Shown here one piece after another: positions 1 through 8,019 of a stretch of DNA of 64,000 nucleotides (positions are counted from its first letter, which is position 1; each line of letters starts with the position of its first letter). Origin of the DNA: J051 sp040289295 (GTDB lineage: Bacteria > Armatimonadota > Fimbriimonadia > Fimbriimonadales > ATM1); assembly GCA_040289295.1 (NCBI GenBank), contig PSLA01000012.1, positions 1 to 64,000 on the forward strand. Direction: 5' to 3'. Under the pieces are notes generated by a model that saw nothing but the letters and a program-made list of their open reading frames with translations, made no database searches and had not been told where the DNA came from. The position numbers were made by a program, and so were the translations under genes.

Positions 1-1
1 C

Positions 2-751
2 GGGGGAACCGAGCGCGTTAGCAACCCGCCCGCCGACCCCACCGCCCCGCCGGTCACCACCGGTGTCGAGCCCGGCGCCGGGCTCAAAACCGCAACCGGC
101 GGCATCGAGGGCGTGAAGGGCGCTGCGCGACCGATAGAACTGCGCGGACTGAGCGACCCCAGCCTCTCTGCCCCCGTCTCTGCGACGCAGGGCCTGAAGT
201 CTCGGGATACGCTGTACGCCGAGGCTTCCGGCATCCGCGTTACCGACCCGAAGGCGCCCGTGGGCGTGGTTGCTGCCCCGACGCCTCCTGTCGGCGTGGT
301 CGCTGGTGCCAAGCGCACGGAGCCGCCTGCGGTGAAAGTTGATTCAAACGTCGTGCCGGTCGTGGTCGGCACCCGCCTCCCCGACGGTGTGTACACGATC
401 ACGTACGCCGGCGAGGTAGTTCGCTTCGACGTCGAGCCGTTCGTTGACGAGGGCGTTCCCTTGACGCCGCTCCGTCACTTGTTTGAGCATGCAGGCGCAG
501 AGGTCTCTTGGCTGCACTCCGAGAAGGTTGCTACGGCGAAGGGCGACGGCGTTCCGGAGGTTTGGGTGAAGATCGGCGACGTGATAGCGCGGATTGACGG
601 TCGGGCCGTTCAGCTGGAACGCCCGGCGTTCCTCAAGCGCGGCAGGACGATCATCCCGCTGTCGTTCGTCCGCAACGCTCTGGAGGTCGAGGTGAACTAC
701 GACCGCTCGACCGGGCACGTGTTGATCACGAAGCCCGCTGAGAAGAAGTAA
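2..751 (+). CDS. Stalk/copper-amine-oxidase-N domain protein, 5' partial
   Basis: The frame is open from base 2 with no stop, so the gene begins outside the window; a GTG at 113 is only an internal candidate. The first part is low-complexity and rich in Pro, Gly, Val and Thr, as in a linker. The last ~100 residues form a copper amine oxidase N-terminal-like (stalk) domain: VPLTPLRHLFEHAGAEVSW, then ARIDGRAVQL, then IIPLSFVRNAL and a closing strand with VLITK. In this family the domain is a beta-rich module of exported proteins and is not itself an oxidase. The export signal would lie upstream and is not visible. The ligand is unknown. Confidence 0.75.
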   Translation, partial: GGTERVSNPPADPTAPPVTTGVEPGAGLKTATGGIEGVKGAARPIELRGLSDPSLSAPVSATQGLKSRDTLYAEASGIRVTDPKAPVGVVAAPTPPVGVVAGAKRTEPPAVKVDSNVVPVVVGTRLPDGVYTITYAGEVVRFDVEPFVDEGVPLTPLRHLFEHAGAEVSWLHSEKVATAKGDGVPEVWVKIGDVIARIDGRAVQLERPAFLKRGRTIIPLSFVRNALEVEVNYDRSTGHVLITKPAEKK

Positions 752-859
752 GCCCGCTTCCTTCTTCTGCCCCTCCGCCCTTCCAGTCTCCGGCTGGGAG
801 GGCGGCTTCCATCTCGTTGCGGTGTGACGGATCGCACGCGCAACACAGATTTGGAAGCA

Positions 860-876
860 GGGAGGGCGAGCGTCCC
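860..876. repeat. 17-nt repeat, inverted copy at 6741-6757
   Basis: GGGAGGGCGAGCGTCCC lies in the 166-bp gap between the stalk protein and the PilZ gene. Its exact reverse complement occurs at 6741-6757, also intergenic. Both sit among GC-rich, G-run-containing sequence that suggests a larger degenerate element. Confidence 0.5.
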
Positions 877-917
877 CTCGCGTCGAGTGCCTAGAAAGCC
901 GACAATCACCATCGGGT

Positions 918-1355
918 ATGGACGGAAACGCAGGCAGCAACGATTACTGCAAGAGCGGTGAGCGGAGGAATGTGCCTCGATTCGGCCTGCTGGAGTGCGG
1001 GGTCATCTGGCAGGGCGGGCAAGATGGACCGAAGAGGCTCGGCACGGTTGTAGTTACGAACGCAAGCATGGGCGGGCTGCAACTTCGCAGCCAGGTTCCC
1101 CCGCCTCACAACCAGCGGCTGATGCTCGAGCTGGGCTCCGAGGACGGGCCGCTCTTCCTGCCGGGAGAGGTGCGCTACGTGAACCAGGAAGACGGGGTGC
1201 AGACTTTCGGATTCAAGTTCGTTCCGGAGAGCGACGACGACCGCAAGGCGGTTGCTCGGTACGTGCTGATGCTGGCGAACAAAGCGTCCGCTAAGACGCT
1301 AGACTGGTCGTCGTTCAGCAGCGACCGATTGGACACACATGGCGCGCCTGGGTAG
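918..1355 (+). CDS. PilZ domain protein
   Basis: A 145-residue protein that is essentially one PilZ domain. The cyclic-di-GMP signature is visible: an RxxxR element near residue 17 (RRNVPR) and the second motif NASMGGLQL about 35 residues later, followed by beta strands ending in FGFKFV. PilZ proteins bind cyclic-di-GMP and act on motility, polysaccharide synthesis or development. There is no output domain, so it probably works through a partner. ATG 918 is the only start that keeps the whole domain. No neighbouring cyclic-di-GMP enzyme is in the window. Confidence 0.8.
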   Translation: MDGNAGSNDYCKSGERRNVPRFGLLECGVIWQGGQDGPKRLGTVVVTNASMGGLQLRSQVPPPHNQRLMLELGSEDGPLFLPGEVRYVNQEDGVQTFGFKFVPESDDDRKAVARYVLMLANKASAKTLDWSSFSSDRLDTHGAPG

Positions 1356-1929
1356 ACGCTGCGCCGCGGGCTGGGCGTGGATTCGCTCGCACCGCAGGAG
1401 CCGAGAGGTCTTGTCGGCGGCGGGCTCCACGGTGAGGAACCGCTCGTTCGTGCTCTTCGCAACCACGGTGTAGTCGCCCTCGTCAAGATGAAAGACGCCG
1501 CGGCCACCATGACCTTGCCGGGCTGCTCCATCCTGCGCGCGCCAACGATTGTCTCCTGCGAGTTGCTCACAACGAACGTCCTGCCTGAGGTTGCCATCTC
1601 TGGGAGCGGCCGAATATCCAACTGTTGAGGCTTCAGCGACGACGGATGATTGCCTTGTCCAGGCGCTGGGGGAGGTCGGCTCAACATCGCGGTTGGATGC
1701 GCGGTTCTATTTCACGCGCCTTGAAGCGATTGGGTATTCTGGCTCAGCCCTGCGGTGTGCGGGATTGCCCGACATGTTCGGAGCCGACAAGCACACGCTT
1801 GGGAGACGGTCTCGCCTTGAAAGGCGGTCGTTTCCACCCGTTTCGTTCGGGGTTTCCGGACAGGGACGGCACCCGGCACAGCGGGGTTTTCTCGTTTCGA
1901 GGTTCGACGGACCTCCCGGCTCCGCCCCG
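1356..1929. other. 574-bp region with no confident gene
   Basis: No convincing gene is seen between the PilZ gene and hisS. A plus-strand 83-codon frame (1377-1628) has no family features. On the minus strand a stop-free stretch from about 1650 to 1310 has protein-like composition (for example GVFHLDEGDYTVVAKSTNE) but no good start, so it may be a gene remnant. I looked for a T-box leader ahead of hisS and did not find the conserved motif. Confidence 0.4.
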
Positions 1930-3195
1930 ATGCAATACAAAGCCCCGCGAGGCACGCAAGACATCCTGCCCGGCGAAACCGAACGCTGGCAGTGGTTGGA
2001 GCGCACCTTCCGCGAGGTGTGCTCTTTGTACGGCTACCAGGAAATACGCACGCCGATCTTCGAGAGCACCGACCTGTTCCATCGTGGCTTGGGCGAGCAG
2101 ACCGAGGTGGTCACAAAGCAGATGTACACCTTCGAAGATCAGGGCGGCAGAAGCCTCACCCTGAAACCGGAGGGCACGGCGCCTGCTATCCGGGCGTACG
2201 TGGAACATGGCCTCGGCGGGCAGGGGCGCATCACACGCTTGTACTATATCACGCCAATCTTCCGCTATGAGCGTCCTCAGGCAGGGCGGTATCGCCAGGC
2301 GCACCAGACCGGCGTCGAACTGATCGGCTCAGCCGCGCCCGAGGCGGACGCGGAGGTGATTGACCTTACCCTCCGCTGGTACCGCGCCATCGGTATCAAG
2401 GAATTGAGCCTGAAACTGAACTCGTTGGGCATGGCGGAGTGCCGCGAACGGTATCGCGAGGCGCTGCTGGAGTTTGCGCAGAAGATTCTGGTGGATATGA
2501 AGGCGGAGGAGCGGGCGCGATATGAGCGCAACCCTCTACGGATGTTGGATACGAAAGACCCTGACCTTCAGCAGCGCCTGCTGGACGCGCCGACGGTGGA
2601 GAAGTACCTTGAGGAGGAGTCGCGGGAGCACTTCGACCGGCTTCGCAGCTTGCTCGACGCGCTCGGCATCCGCTACGAAGTGGCCCCGCGCCTTGTGCGT
2701 GGCCTGGACTACTACACCCGGACGGTGTTCGAAGTGCAAAGCAGTGCGCTCGGAGCACAAAACTCGCTGTGCGGGGGCGGGCGGTACGATAACTTGATCG
2801 AGGAGATGGGCGGCGGTTCCACGCCCGCGACGGGCGTGGCGATGGGCATCGAGCGCGCGCTGCTGGCTGCTGAGGCGGCAGGCGGGATTCCGGCTGTCGA
2901 GAGCGCGGCCGACGTGTTCGTCGTGATACTGGCGCCGGGTGAGGTGGGGGAGCGGCTGCTCGCTGGGTTGCGGTCGGCGGGCATCCGCGCATTGAGGGAC
3001 CCTGACCGCCGCTCGGCAAAGAGCCAGTTCCGCCAGGCGGACAAGAGCGGCGCGCCGTTCGCCGTTACCGTAGGGGAAGAGGAAGTGGCCCGCGAGGTGG
3101 CACGGGTCAAGCGGATGGAAACGGGCGAGGAGACCGAAGTTCCTCTCGCCACCTTGGCGGGGTGGCTGCGCGAGCGCCTTCAAGAGAGGGGGTGA
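1930..3195 (+). CDS. hisS: Histidyl-tRNA synthetase
   Basis: Class II aminoacyl-tRNA synthetase charging tRNA-His in the cytoplasm; 421 residues, the usual length. The start MQYKAPRGTQDILPGE is the family N terminus; the frame is open further upstream but that extension is not HisRS-like. Visible motifs: motif 2 region around TLKPEGTAPAIRAY, the histidine-specific LVRGLDYYTRTVFEV and GGGRYDNL, motif 3 GVAMGIERALL, and a C-terminal anticodon-binding domain from about residue 325. It stands alone, without aspS, and is followed by a perfect stem-loop that begins at its stop codon. Confidence 0.96.
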   Translation: MQYKAPRGTQDILPGETERWQWLERTFREVCSLYGYQEIRTPIFESTDLFHRGLGEQTEVVTKQMYTFEDQGGRSLTLKPEGTAPAIRAYVEHGLGGQGRITRLYYITPIFRYERPQAGRYRQAHQTGVELIGSAAPEADAEVIDLTLRWYRAIGIKELSLKLNSLGMAECRERYREALLEFAQKILVDMKAEERARYERNPLRMLDTKDPDLQQRLLDAPTVEKYLEEESREHFDRLRSLLDALGIRYEVAPRLVRGLDYYTRTVFEVQSSALGAQNSLCGGGRYDNLIEEMGGGSTPATGVAMGIERALLAAEAAGGIPAVESAADVFVVILAPGEVGERLLAGLRSAGIRALRDPDRRSAKSQFRQADKSGAPFAVTVGEEEVAREVARVKRMETGEETEVPLATLAGWLRERLQERG

Positions 3196-3222
3196 GGGCG
3201 CGGCGGGGTTGACCGCGCCCTC
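3194..3222 (+). terminator. Stem-loop overlapping the hisS stop
   Basis: GAGGGCGCGG (3194-3203) pairs perfectly with CCGCGCCCTC (3213-3222) around a 9-nt loop. There is no T tract, so it may stabilise the mRNA end or act only as a weak terminator. Confidence 0.5.
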
Positions 3223-3385
3223 CGCGGGGTCAGGTGAAGGTGTGCGAGGTTGCGTTTGCGTGGTGGTCGTTCTTTCCACCTACCAGGAGGTTGCCGTTTG
3301 GCTTGAGCTCGCACGTTTGGAGTTTGGCTTGACCTACGTTAAAGATTAGTAACGGTGGGCTTTTGTTCCATTTAGAGCGCTCGAC

Positions 3386-3637
3386 TCAGCGGCTGTCCTG
3401 GTCGAGAGCAGGGTCCGTGGGTGCGCGGTCTCCAAGGTCGGCTGGGTCGTGCGGCAGGTCGTTGCCCGGCATCGTGGGGGCGGTGTCCTGGCGTTGCCGG
3501 TCGCGATCCCGAACGGTTTCGTCCGTACCTGCGCGGCATCCGCTGGCGAACGGCAAGAGGAATGCAGCCGCTGCGAGGTACGTCAGGACGGCTTGCAGCG
3601 AACAAGGCAGCAGTAAGCGAAAGAACCAGTTTCCCAT
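3386..3637 (-). CDS. Small predicted lipoprotein
   Basis: An 83-residue protein not recognised as a family. It begins MGNWFFRLLL, has a hydrophobic stretch (AVLTYLAAAAFLL) and a lipobox FASGC near residue 32-35, followed by a hydrophilic Asp/Arg/Pro tail (PGNDLPHDPADLGDRAPTD). This is the architecture of a secreted lipoprotein with a disordered tail. ATG 3637 starts the signal peptide; the frame is open back to 3688. It diverges from pyrG, and the palindromic AGTATACT between them could serve both. Support is the signal-peptide architecture alone, so moderate confidence. Confidence 0.5.
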   Translation of the reverse strand: MGNWFFRLLLPCSLQAVLTYLAAAAFLLPFASGCRAGTDETVRDRDRQRQDTAPTMPGNDLPHDPADLGDRAPTDPALDQDSR

Positions 3638-3653
3638 CCGGCGTTGCGAACTT

Positions 3654-3661
3654 AGTATACT
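3654..3661. promoter_or_regulatory. Palindromic AGTATACT, possible shared -10
   Basis: TATACT (3656-3661) is a good -10 for pyrG. The 8-mer is its own reverse complement, so it offers the same hexamer to the divergent lipoprotein gene. No good -35 is seen on either side. Confidence 0.4.
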
Positions 3662-3681
3662 ATCGCGTGCGAGCGCAGAGG

Positions 3682-5322
3682 GTGACACAGCGAAAGTACG
3701 TCTTCGTAACGGGTGGAGTTGTCAGCGGTATAGGCAAGGGCATCGCAACTGCGTCCATCGGTCGTCTTCTTCGCAATCGCGGCTTCAGCGTTGCCCCGGT
3801 CAAGTTGGATCCCTACATCAACGTTGATGCCGGGACGATGAACCCGTATCAGCACGGCGAGGTGTTCGTTACGGATGACGGCACGGAGACCGACCTCGAC
3901 CTGGGGCACTATGAGCGGTTCATGGACGTCAACTGCTCTCGCGCATCGAGCGTTACTACCGGTCTCGTCTACCAAACGGTCATTGAGAAGGAGCGTCGTG
4001 GGGACTATCTGGGAGCAACGGTTCAAGTCATTCCACACATTACGAACGAACTGAAGGAGCGCATCCGCGCGGTGGGGGAAGTGGACGACGCGGAGGTTGT
4101 GCTCGCTGAAGTCGGCGGCACGGTGGGTGACATCGAGAGCCTGCCGTTCCTCGAGGCGATTCGACAGTTTCGGTCAGACGTCGGGTCGGACAACGTGATG
4201 TACGTTCACGTGACGCTAGTGCCGCAGGTCGGCCCGTGGGGCGAAGTGAAGACGAAGCCGACACAGCACAGCGTGATGAAGCTGCGCGAGATCGGCTTGG
4301 CGCCTGACCTTCTCATCTGCCGCAGCGAGTTGCCGCTTAGCGACGAGTTGAAGGGCAAGATCTCACTGTTTTGTGACGTCCGAAAGGAAGCCGTCATCGA
4401 GTCGCTGAACGTGGACAGCATCTACCAGGTGCCGTTATTGTATGAACGATGTGGAGTGGGCGACCTAATCGTAGATAGACTGGGTTTGCCTCGCACGGAG
4501 TCGAAAACCGCCGAGTGGAACGAGATTGTGAATCGCATCCTGAACCCAAGGGCTCGATGTCGCATCGGCGTGGTCGGCAAGTACACCGATAACGGCGACG
4601 CCTACAAGTCAATCAATGAGGCGCTCATTCACGGGGGAGTTGCGCACAGCGCGGGCGTGGAAGTGGTGTGGATCGAGTCGCGTGAGTTAGAGGAGTCGAA
4701 CGTCTCGCGTTGCCTACTGGGCTTGGATGGCTTAGTGGTCGCTCCAGGCTTCGGCGAGCGGGGAGTTGATGGCAAGATCGCGGCTATTCGCCATGCGCGC
4801 GAGAATGGGCTGCCATTCCTTGGCATCTGCCTCGGCATGCAGCTGGCGGTGGTCGAGTATGCACGTAACGTGTGTAACATAGAAGGCGCGAACAGCGAGG
4901 AGTTCGAGCCGGAAGCGAAGCATCCTGTGATTCACCTCTTACCGGAGCAACAAGGCGTCCGCAAAAAAGGGGGAACGATGCGTCTCGGCGCCTATCCATG
5001 CAAGGTGCTCCACGACACGCTTGCCGAGAAGTTGTACGGCGAGAGCCGCATCACCGAGCGCCACCGTCACCGGTACGAGGTGAACAACGACTATCGAGAG
5101 GCGCTCAGCGCTGCAGGCATGGTCTGCTCCGGAGTTTCGCCTGACTACCGCCTCGTCGAAATCATCGAGCTGCCGACACACCCATTTTTTGTGGGCACGC
5201 AGGCACACCCCGAGTTCAAGAGCCGCCCGAATCGCCCCCACCCGTTGTTCAAGGGGCTTGTCGCCGCGTCGCTCGAACGGGCGCGGCCTGCAAGCGTGGT
5301 TACGGAAACGCAAAGCCGGTAG
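3682..5322 (+). CDS. pyrG: CTP synthase
   Basis: Makes CTP from UTP, ATP and glutamine. About 546 residues, normal for the family. The N-terminal amidoligase domain opens with KYVFVTGGVVSGIGKGI (P loop) and has KLDPYINVDAGTMNP; the C-terminal glutamine amidotransferase domain has the nucleophile Cys in PFLGICLGMQ and the His-Glu pair in GTQAHPEF. GTG 3682 gives the usual N terminus; GTG 3667 in the same frame is an alternative. The -10 at 3656-3661 implies a very short leader. It is a single gene here, without the kdsA/eno neighbours seen in proteobacteria. Confidence 0.96.
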   Translation: MTQRKYVFVTGGVVSGIGKGIATASIGRLLRNRGFSVAPVKLDPYINVDAGTMNPYQHGEVFVTDDGTETDLDLGHYERFMDVNCSRASSVTTGLVYQTVIEKERRGDYLGATVQVIPHITNELKERIRAVGEVDDAEVVLAEVGGTVGDIESLPFLEAIRQFRSDVGSDNVMYVHVTLVPQVGPWGEVKTKPTQHSVMKLREIGLAPDLLICRSELPLSDELKGKISLFCDVRKEAVIESLNVDSIYQVPLLYERCGVGDLIVDRLGLPRTESKTAEWNEIVNRILNPRARCRIGVVGKYTDNGDAYKSINEALIHGGVAHSAGVEVVWIESRELEESNVSRCLLGLDGLVVAPGFGERGVDGKIAAIRHARENGLPFLGICLGMQLAVVEYARNVCNIEGANSEEFEPEAKHPVIHLLPEQQGVRKKGGTMRLGAYPCKVLHDTLAEKLYGESRITERHRHRYEVNNDYREALSAAGMVCSGVSPDYRLVEIIELPTHPFFVGTQAHPEFKSRPNRPHPLFKGLVAASLERARPASVVTETQSR

Positions 5323-5414
5323 AGGGTTCGTTGGACGGACATCGTTGGCATGACGAGGTGAACGTTTAAGAGAATCCAGCAAAACTGGGAGCCGCACGAG
5401 CTCGCCACCCGTCG

Positions 5415-5420
5415 TATACT
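5415..5420 (+). promoter_or_regulatory. Candidate -10 (TATACT) for the serine protease
   Basis: TATACT lies 16 bp before the ATG at 5437, predicting an mRNA leader of about 10 nt. No recognisable -35 is present. Confidence 0.35.
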
Positions 5421-5436
5421 AAACAGAGAGCAAGCC

Positions 5437-6645
5437 ATGAGACCTGGTCGCATGTTCATCTTCCTAATCACGCTTGCCGCCGCTATGTATGCGCCGGCTA
5501 TCTTGCCGGGAACGGACACGACAGAGTTCCCTTGGGTCGGCAAATGGGGAACCTCGACGTTCAACACCTCCGCGGTCGCCGTCGGTCCCTACTGGTTGAT
5601 GACGGCGAGGCATACCGTGGGCTCGTCTGGCAACACGGGCTGGAAGTTCAAATTGGACGACTATCCGGACGAGTATTACTCCGTTCTCGTTGTGCGCCAT
5701 GCGACGGACGACATTGCCCTTGTAAAGGTGGACAAGCCGCTGCCGGGCTGGTACGAACCATACGCAGGCAGCGCGGACGTCGGCTCCGTGGCGACAATGG
5801 TCGGCTACGGGAACACGGGCACTTGGGACGGCTCGCAATGGCAGTACAGCAGCAGTTACGGCACCAAACGCAAGGGCACGAATCGCATGACGTTCCAGCA
5901 GTTCCTCGACCTTGGTTCCGTACGCGGAACGTTCCTCATCGGAGATTTCGACGGCAACGGCATTGACACCTGGGGAGACGGAGGCCCTACGCAAGAGGAG
6001 GTCACGCTCGGCGGCGGAGACTCAGGAGGCCCAACGCTCATGCTCGTCGGTGGGGAGCACAAAGTCATTGGAATTCACAGTTGGGTCGGGAGGGTCAGCG
6101 GAGGCCCCCCGCCTCCTCAGTACGGCTCGATTTTCGGTGACATCCGCGTTGCGGCCTACGCCAACTTCATCGACAGCTCCATGGACCAAACCGCACCCGT
6201 AACGGACTTCGAAGTGCTCCGAGGCCTGCATCTCGCCGGTGGGATTCAGCAGCTTAGATTCGACGATAACGACCGCCTTGTGATCGAGGCGCGGAGGCCG
6301 ACGGAGATTGCAGCCCCGTCTGTTGAACTCGAGGTGCGCGGATCAACGACGCGCTTCAGCGCGACGGAATTGCGCTTCGTTCTCAACGCGTCCTGCACAG
6401 GATCGCCCGCGTTGCAGCGCATCCAGTTCTTCAACTACCAGCAGGGCGCGTGGGAAACCGTGGACGAACGAGACGCCACCACGAACGACTCTACGACGGT
6501 CGTGATTATCGTTCCCAATCCGCATCCCTACATCCAGCAGGGCACGGGGATGATGAAGGCACGCATCCAGTACCACGACCGCGGGGTCACCTTCCTCGCT
6601 TGGGAGGGCAAGATCGATCAGGCGGTTTGGAGCGTTACACGATAG
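5437..6645 (+). CDS. Secreted trypsin-like serine protease
   Basis: A 402-residue exported S1-type protease. Residues 1-23 are a signal peptide. The catalytic triad is readable: His59 in LMTARH, Asp92 in DDIALVKV and Ser196 in GGGDSGGP. The chymotrypsin-fold domain ends near residue 245. The last ~150 residues are a separate domain of unknown function, with strands such as PSVELEVRG and FFNYQQGAWETV; it resembles C-terminal regions common in large secreted proteins of this type of bacterium. It stands alone and probably acts outside the cytoplasm. Substrate unknown. Confidence 0.85.
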   Translation: MRPGRMFIFLITLAAAMYAPAILPGTDTTEFPWVGKWGTSTFNTSAVAVGPYWLMTARHTVGSSGNTGWKFKLDDYPDEYYSVLVVRHATDDIALVKVDKPLPGWYEPYAGSADVGSVATMVGYGNTGTWDGSQWQYSSSYGTKRKGTNRMTFQQFLDLGSVRGTFLIGDFDGNGIDTWGDGGPTQEEVTLGGGDSGGPTLMLVGGEHKVIGIHSWVGRVSGGPPPPQYGSIFGDIRVAAYANFIDSSMDQTAPVTDFEVLRGLHLAGGIQQLRFDDNDRLVIEARRPTEIAAPSVELEVRGSTTRFSATELRFVLNASCTGSPALQRIQFFNYQQGAWETVDERDATTNDSTTVVIIVPNPHPYIQQGTGMMKARIQYHDRGVTFLAWEGKIDQAVWSVTR

Positions 6646-6740
6646 GAGGTCACTTCTCGCTTGACACAGCCCAGGGAGCGTGAGCATCTCGCGAACATTC
6701 CTCGTTACACTGCCGATTCGCCTCGTTGCGAAAGGCTCGC

Positions 6741-6757
6741 GGGACGCTCGCCCTCCC
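6741..6757. repeat. 17-nt repeat, inverted copy of 860-876
   Basis: GGGACGCTCGCCCTCCC is the exact reverse complement of 860-876. It lies in the gap between the protease and the Mo-hydroxylase operon (6646-6826), which holds no convincing gene. Confidence 0.5.
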
Positions 6758-6826
6758 TGGAGGGAACCTCCGCCCTCCGGTTGAGGGGAGGAATGAATGT
6801 CCGTGTCCGCCTATGCCCGTGGCCCG

Positions 6827-7069
6827 CTACGCCTCGGGCTCGCTCAACCGTGGCTTCCACTCTGTGACGCTTGAGCAGAAGCATATGCGGTTCGCCTGGC
6901 ACGCGAGCAGCTCGACTTCCTCGCCGTCAGGCCCGATGTCTTTGAACGTCTTGCCGCACCACCAAGCGCGGGGCATGGCGGACTCCCATGCGGCGTCGTC
7001 GGCGAAGGGGTCGTCGTAGGTGTCCTGCTTGCAACGCAGGAAGGCGCAGGCTGAGGTGCGAGGGTTCAC
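6827..7069 (-). CDS. Cysteine-rich 80-residue protein coupled to the Mo hydroxylase
   Basis: I do not recognise the family. The GTG start (7069-7067) overlaps the TGA stop of the FAD subunit in a GTGA 4-bp junction, the same type of coupling used inside this operon, which fixes the start and argues that the frame is real. The protein is 80 residues with six cysteines at 8, 13, 38, 57, 63 and 65 (ACAFLRCKQ, WWCGK, LLACQANRICFC), a pattern suitable for a metal or Fe-S site. There is no signal peptide. Being last in a 2Fe-2S/Mo/FAD operon, it may help maturation or electron transfer (inference). Confidence 0.7.
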   Translation of the reverse strand: MNPRTSACAFLRCKQDTYDDPFADDAAWESAMPRAWWCGKTFKDIGPDGEEVELLACQANRICFCSSVTEWKPRLSEPEA

Positions 7070-8019
7070 TTTAGCGCCTCCAACAGGGCGATTTTCACAA
7101 CGTTGCGAGTAAGCGCCACCTTGTACCGATTCTCGCTCATCGGCTCCGCCATGGCGACGGCTGCGCGCCCTGCCGCTTCCGCGACGGATTCGTCGAGGTT
7201 CTTTCCGCGCAGCGCGGCTTCGGCTTCCTTGCTCCGCCACGGGGTGGGTGCCACTCCCCCAAGGACGACGCGTGCGTCTTGCACGGTCGCGCCATTCATT
7301 CGAAGGGCGACTGCGCAACTGGAGAGCGCCCAGTCGAAGGACTCCCGCTCGCGCGCCTTGTAGTAGTACGACTTCGATCCTGCCATATCCGCGGGCACCG
7401 TCACGCCGGTAACGATTTCGCCTTGTTCAAGAACGGTCTCGTGGTCCATGCGTTGCGACGGCAGGCGGAAGAACTCTTCCAACGGCATCTTGCGGTCGCT
7501 CGTCGAGACGGATGCATTCAGCGCGATGAGAGCAGGAGCCAAGTCGCTCGGGTGGACAATGTAGCAAGGTCCGCCGGCCAGGATTGCGTGGTATTCGTTG
7601 TTTCCACCGACCGCGAAGCACTTCGGGCCTCCCTTCTTCAGGCAGTGAACCTCGGGGTCGCGGAAGTACCAACAGCGAGGACGCTGGCACAAGTTGCCTC
7701 CCAGCGTTCCGACGTTCCGAATCTGGGGCGAGCCAACAGATTCTGCCGCTTGTGCCAAGACGCGGTATGAGGAGCGAATCTGTTCGTGCTGTGCGATCTG
7801 AGTCAGCGTCGCCAGCGCTCCAATCTCGAGGCCGCCGTTCACTCTAATCCCGTTGAGGCCCGAGACGCTCTTTAGGTTCACCACGCGCGAGGGCGTTACG
7901 AGCGAATCCTTCAACAGGCATAGTAGCTCGATGCCGCCGCTGAGCAGTGCTCCGCCCTCCTTGATAGCTTGCGAGGCCTCGGCAACGCTCTTCGGTTCGA
8001 ACCATACGAAGTTGTTCAT
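7066..8019 (-). CDS. Molybdenum hydroxylase, FAD-binding subunit
   Basis: 317 residues of the xanthine dehydrogenase/aldehyde oxidoreductase FAD subunit family (PaoB/YagS, CoxM type). Seen: LLSGGIELLCLLKD near the N terminus, IRNVGTLGGNLCQRPRCWYFRD, ALNASV, and a C-terminal CO-dehydrogenase flavoprotein domain with RESFDWALSSCAVAL. The cysteines in CQRPRCWYF and the following CLKKGGPKCF resemble the extra 4Fe-4S cluster known in the PaoABC-type subunit. It passes electrons from the 2Fe-2S clusters to an acceptor. Its start overlaps the Mo subunit stop (ATGA), and its stop overlaps the downstream Cys-rich gene. Confidence 0.9.
   Translation of the reverse strand: MNNFVWFEPKSVAEASQAIKEGGALLSGGIELLCLLKDSLVTPSRVVNLKSVSGLNGIRVNGGLEIGALATLTQIAQHEQIRSSYRVLAQAAESVGSPQIRNVGTLGGNLCQRPRCWYFRDPEVHCLKKGGPKCFAVGGNNEYHAILAGGPCYIVHPSDLAPALIALNASVSTSDRKMPLEEFFRLPSQRMDHETVLEQGEIVTGVTVPADMAGSKSYYYKARERESFDWALSSCAVALRMNGATVQDARVVLGGVAPTPWRSKEAEAALRGKNLDESVAEAAGRAAVAMAEPMSENRYKVALTRNVVKIALLEALK

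Noticed and set aside
1640..1929. T-box leader upstream of hisS
   Set aside because: The conserved T-box motif (AGGGTGGNACCGCG) and a terminator/antiterminator pair are not present; GGGACGGCACCCGGCAC is only a faint resemblance.
6661..6867. 68-codon plus-strand frame after the protease
   Set aside because: AGGAGGT is upstream but 11 bases from a TTG; the product has no features and crosses a repeat.
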